NCBI GenBank assembly: GCA_023436805.1
Contig: JAEZHT010000007.1
Coordinates: forward strand, 1-6,312
Direction of reading: 5' to 3'
Source: Bacillota bacterium
GTDB lineage: Bacteria > Bacillota_I > Bacilli_A > Acholeplasmatales > UBA5453
DNA: 6,312 bases
The notes beneath the pieces were generated by a model, which saw nothing but the letters and a program-made list of their open reading frames with translations, was not told the origin of the DNA and did not search any database. Position 1 is the stretch's first letter. Each line of letters opens with the position of its first letter. Position numbers and translations under genes: made by a program. Shown piece after piece: positions 6,198 to 6,312 of the stretch.

Positions 6198-6312
6198 TTA
6201 CTGGCATCATCATCATCGCATTGATTATCATTATTGACCAAATAACCAAATACCTGACCGTGACACAAATTGGTGATCGCACCATCGTCGTCATTGAAGG
6301 GTTTTTCAATTT
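6194..6312 (+). CDS. lspA: Lipoprotein signal peptidase (signal peptidase II), N-terminal part
   Basis: Thirty-nine codons before the window ends. The protein begins MITGIIIIALIIIIDQITKY and reaches VVIEGFFNF. The IIDQITK at the end of the first membrane helix, and the GFF.F that in LspA precedes the NTGAAF segment, are characteristic. The catalytic aspartates lie beyond the edge and cannot be checked. LspA is a four-helix membrane aspartyl protease that cuts the signal peptide before the lipidated cysteine of lipoproteins. ATG 6194 is supported by TGGAGG (6178-6183) upstream and by the ATGA overlap with the previous stop codon. The lipoprotein encoded at 429-1799 is a predicted client. Confidence 0.88.
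   Translation, partial: MITGIIIIALIIIIDQITKYLTVTQIGDRTIVVIEGFFN

Overview
The window looks like part of a chromosome from a low-GC Gram-positive relative, most plausibly the Acholeplasma/Izemoplasma end of the Mollicutes or a neighbouring Firmicutes lineage. The DNA is AT-rich, nearly every gene has a strong AGGAGG-type ribosome binding site, and four genes end in TGA while tryptophan is read from TGG (for example in the MsrA GCFWG motif). TGA is therefore a stop codon, which excludes the Mycoplasma/Spiroplasma code. The species assignment is inference.

Layout. (1) Positions 1-188, minus strand: the first 62 codons of a TnpB (IS200/IS605 OrfB) protein running off the left edge, with its own extended -10 promoter and an AT-only palindrome just upstream. 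(2) Positions 429-3640, minus strand: a three-gene operon made of an ECF-type sigma factor, a single-pass membrane protein with an RsgI-like (SEAL) extracytoplasmic domain that is the likely anti-sigma factor, and a lipoprotein carrying a second copy of the same extracytoplasmic architecture. A hairpin plus T-tract at 377-410 ends this operon. (3) Positions 3641-3883: a divergent control region with candidate promoters in both directions. (4) Positions 3884-6312, plus strand: a tightly overlapping cluster of msrA, a dCMP deaminase gene, a YlbL-type PDZ/Lon protease gene, a small three-helix membrane protein gene and the start of lspA.

How they may work together. The left operon has the form of an envelope-sensing switch. 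The membrane protein would hold the sigma factor until its outer domain, which carries the Asn-Pro motif of autocleaving SEAL domains, is disturbed. The lipoprotein has the same outer domain but no membrane helix or cytoplasmic part, so it cannot bind sigma itself and may be a co-sensor or decoy. The right cluster combines protein repair, pyrimidine nucleotide supply, membrane proteolysis and lipoprotein maturation. A TGAAAC-N17-TGTC element resembling ECF promoters points toward msrA from the shared intergenic region and could link the two halves. That link is a hypothesis.
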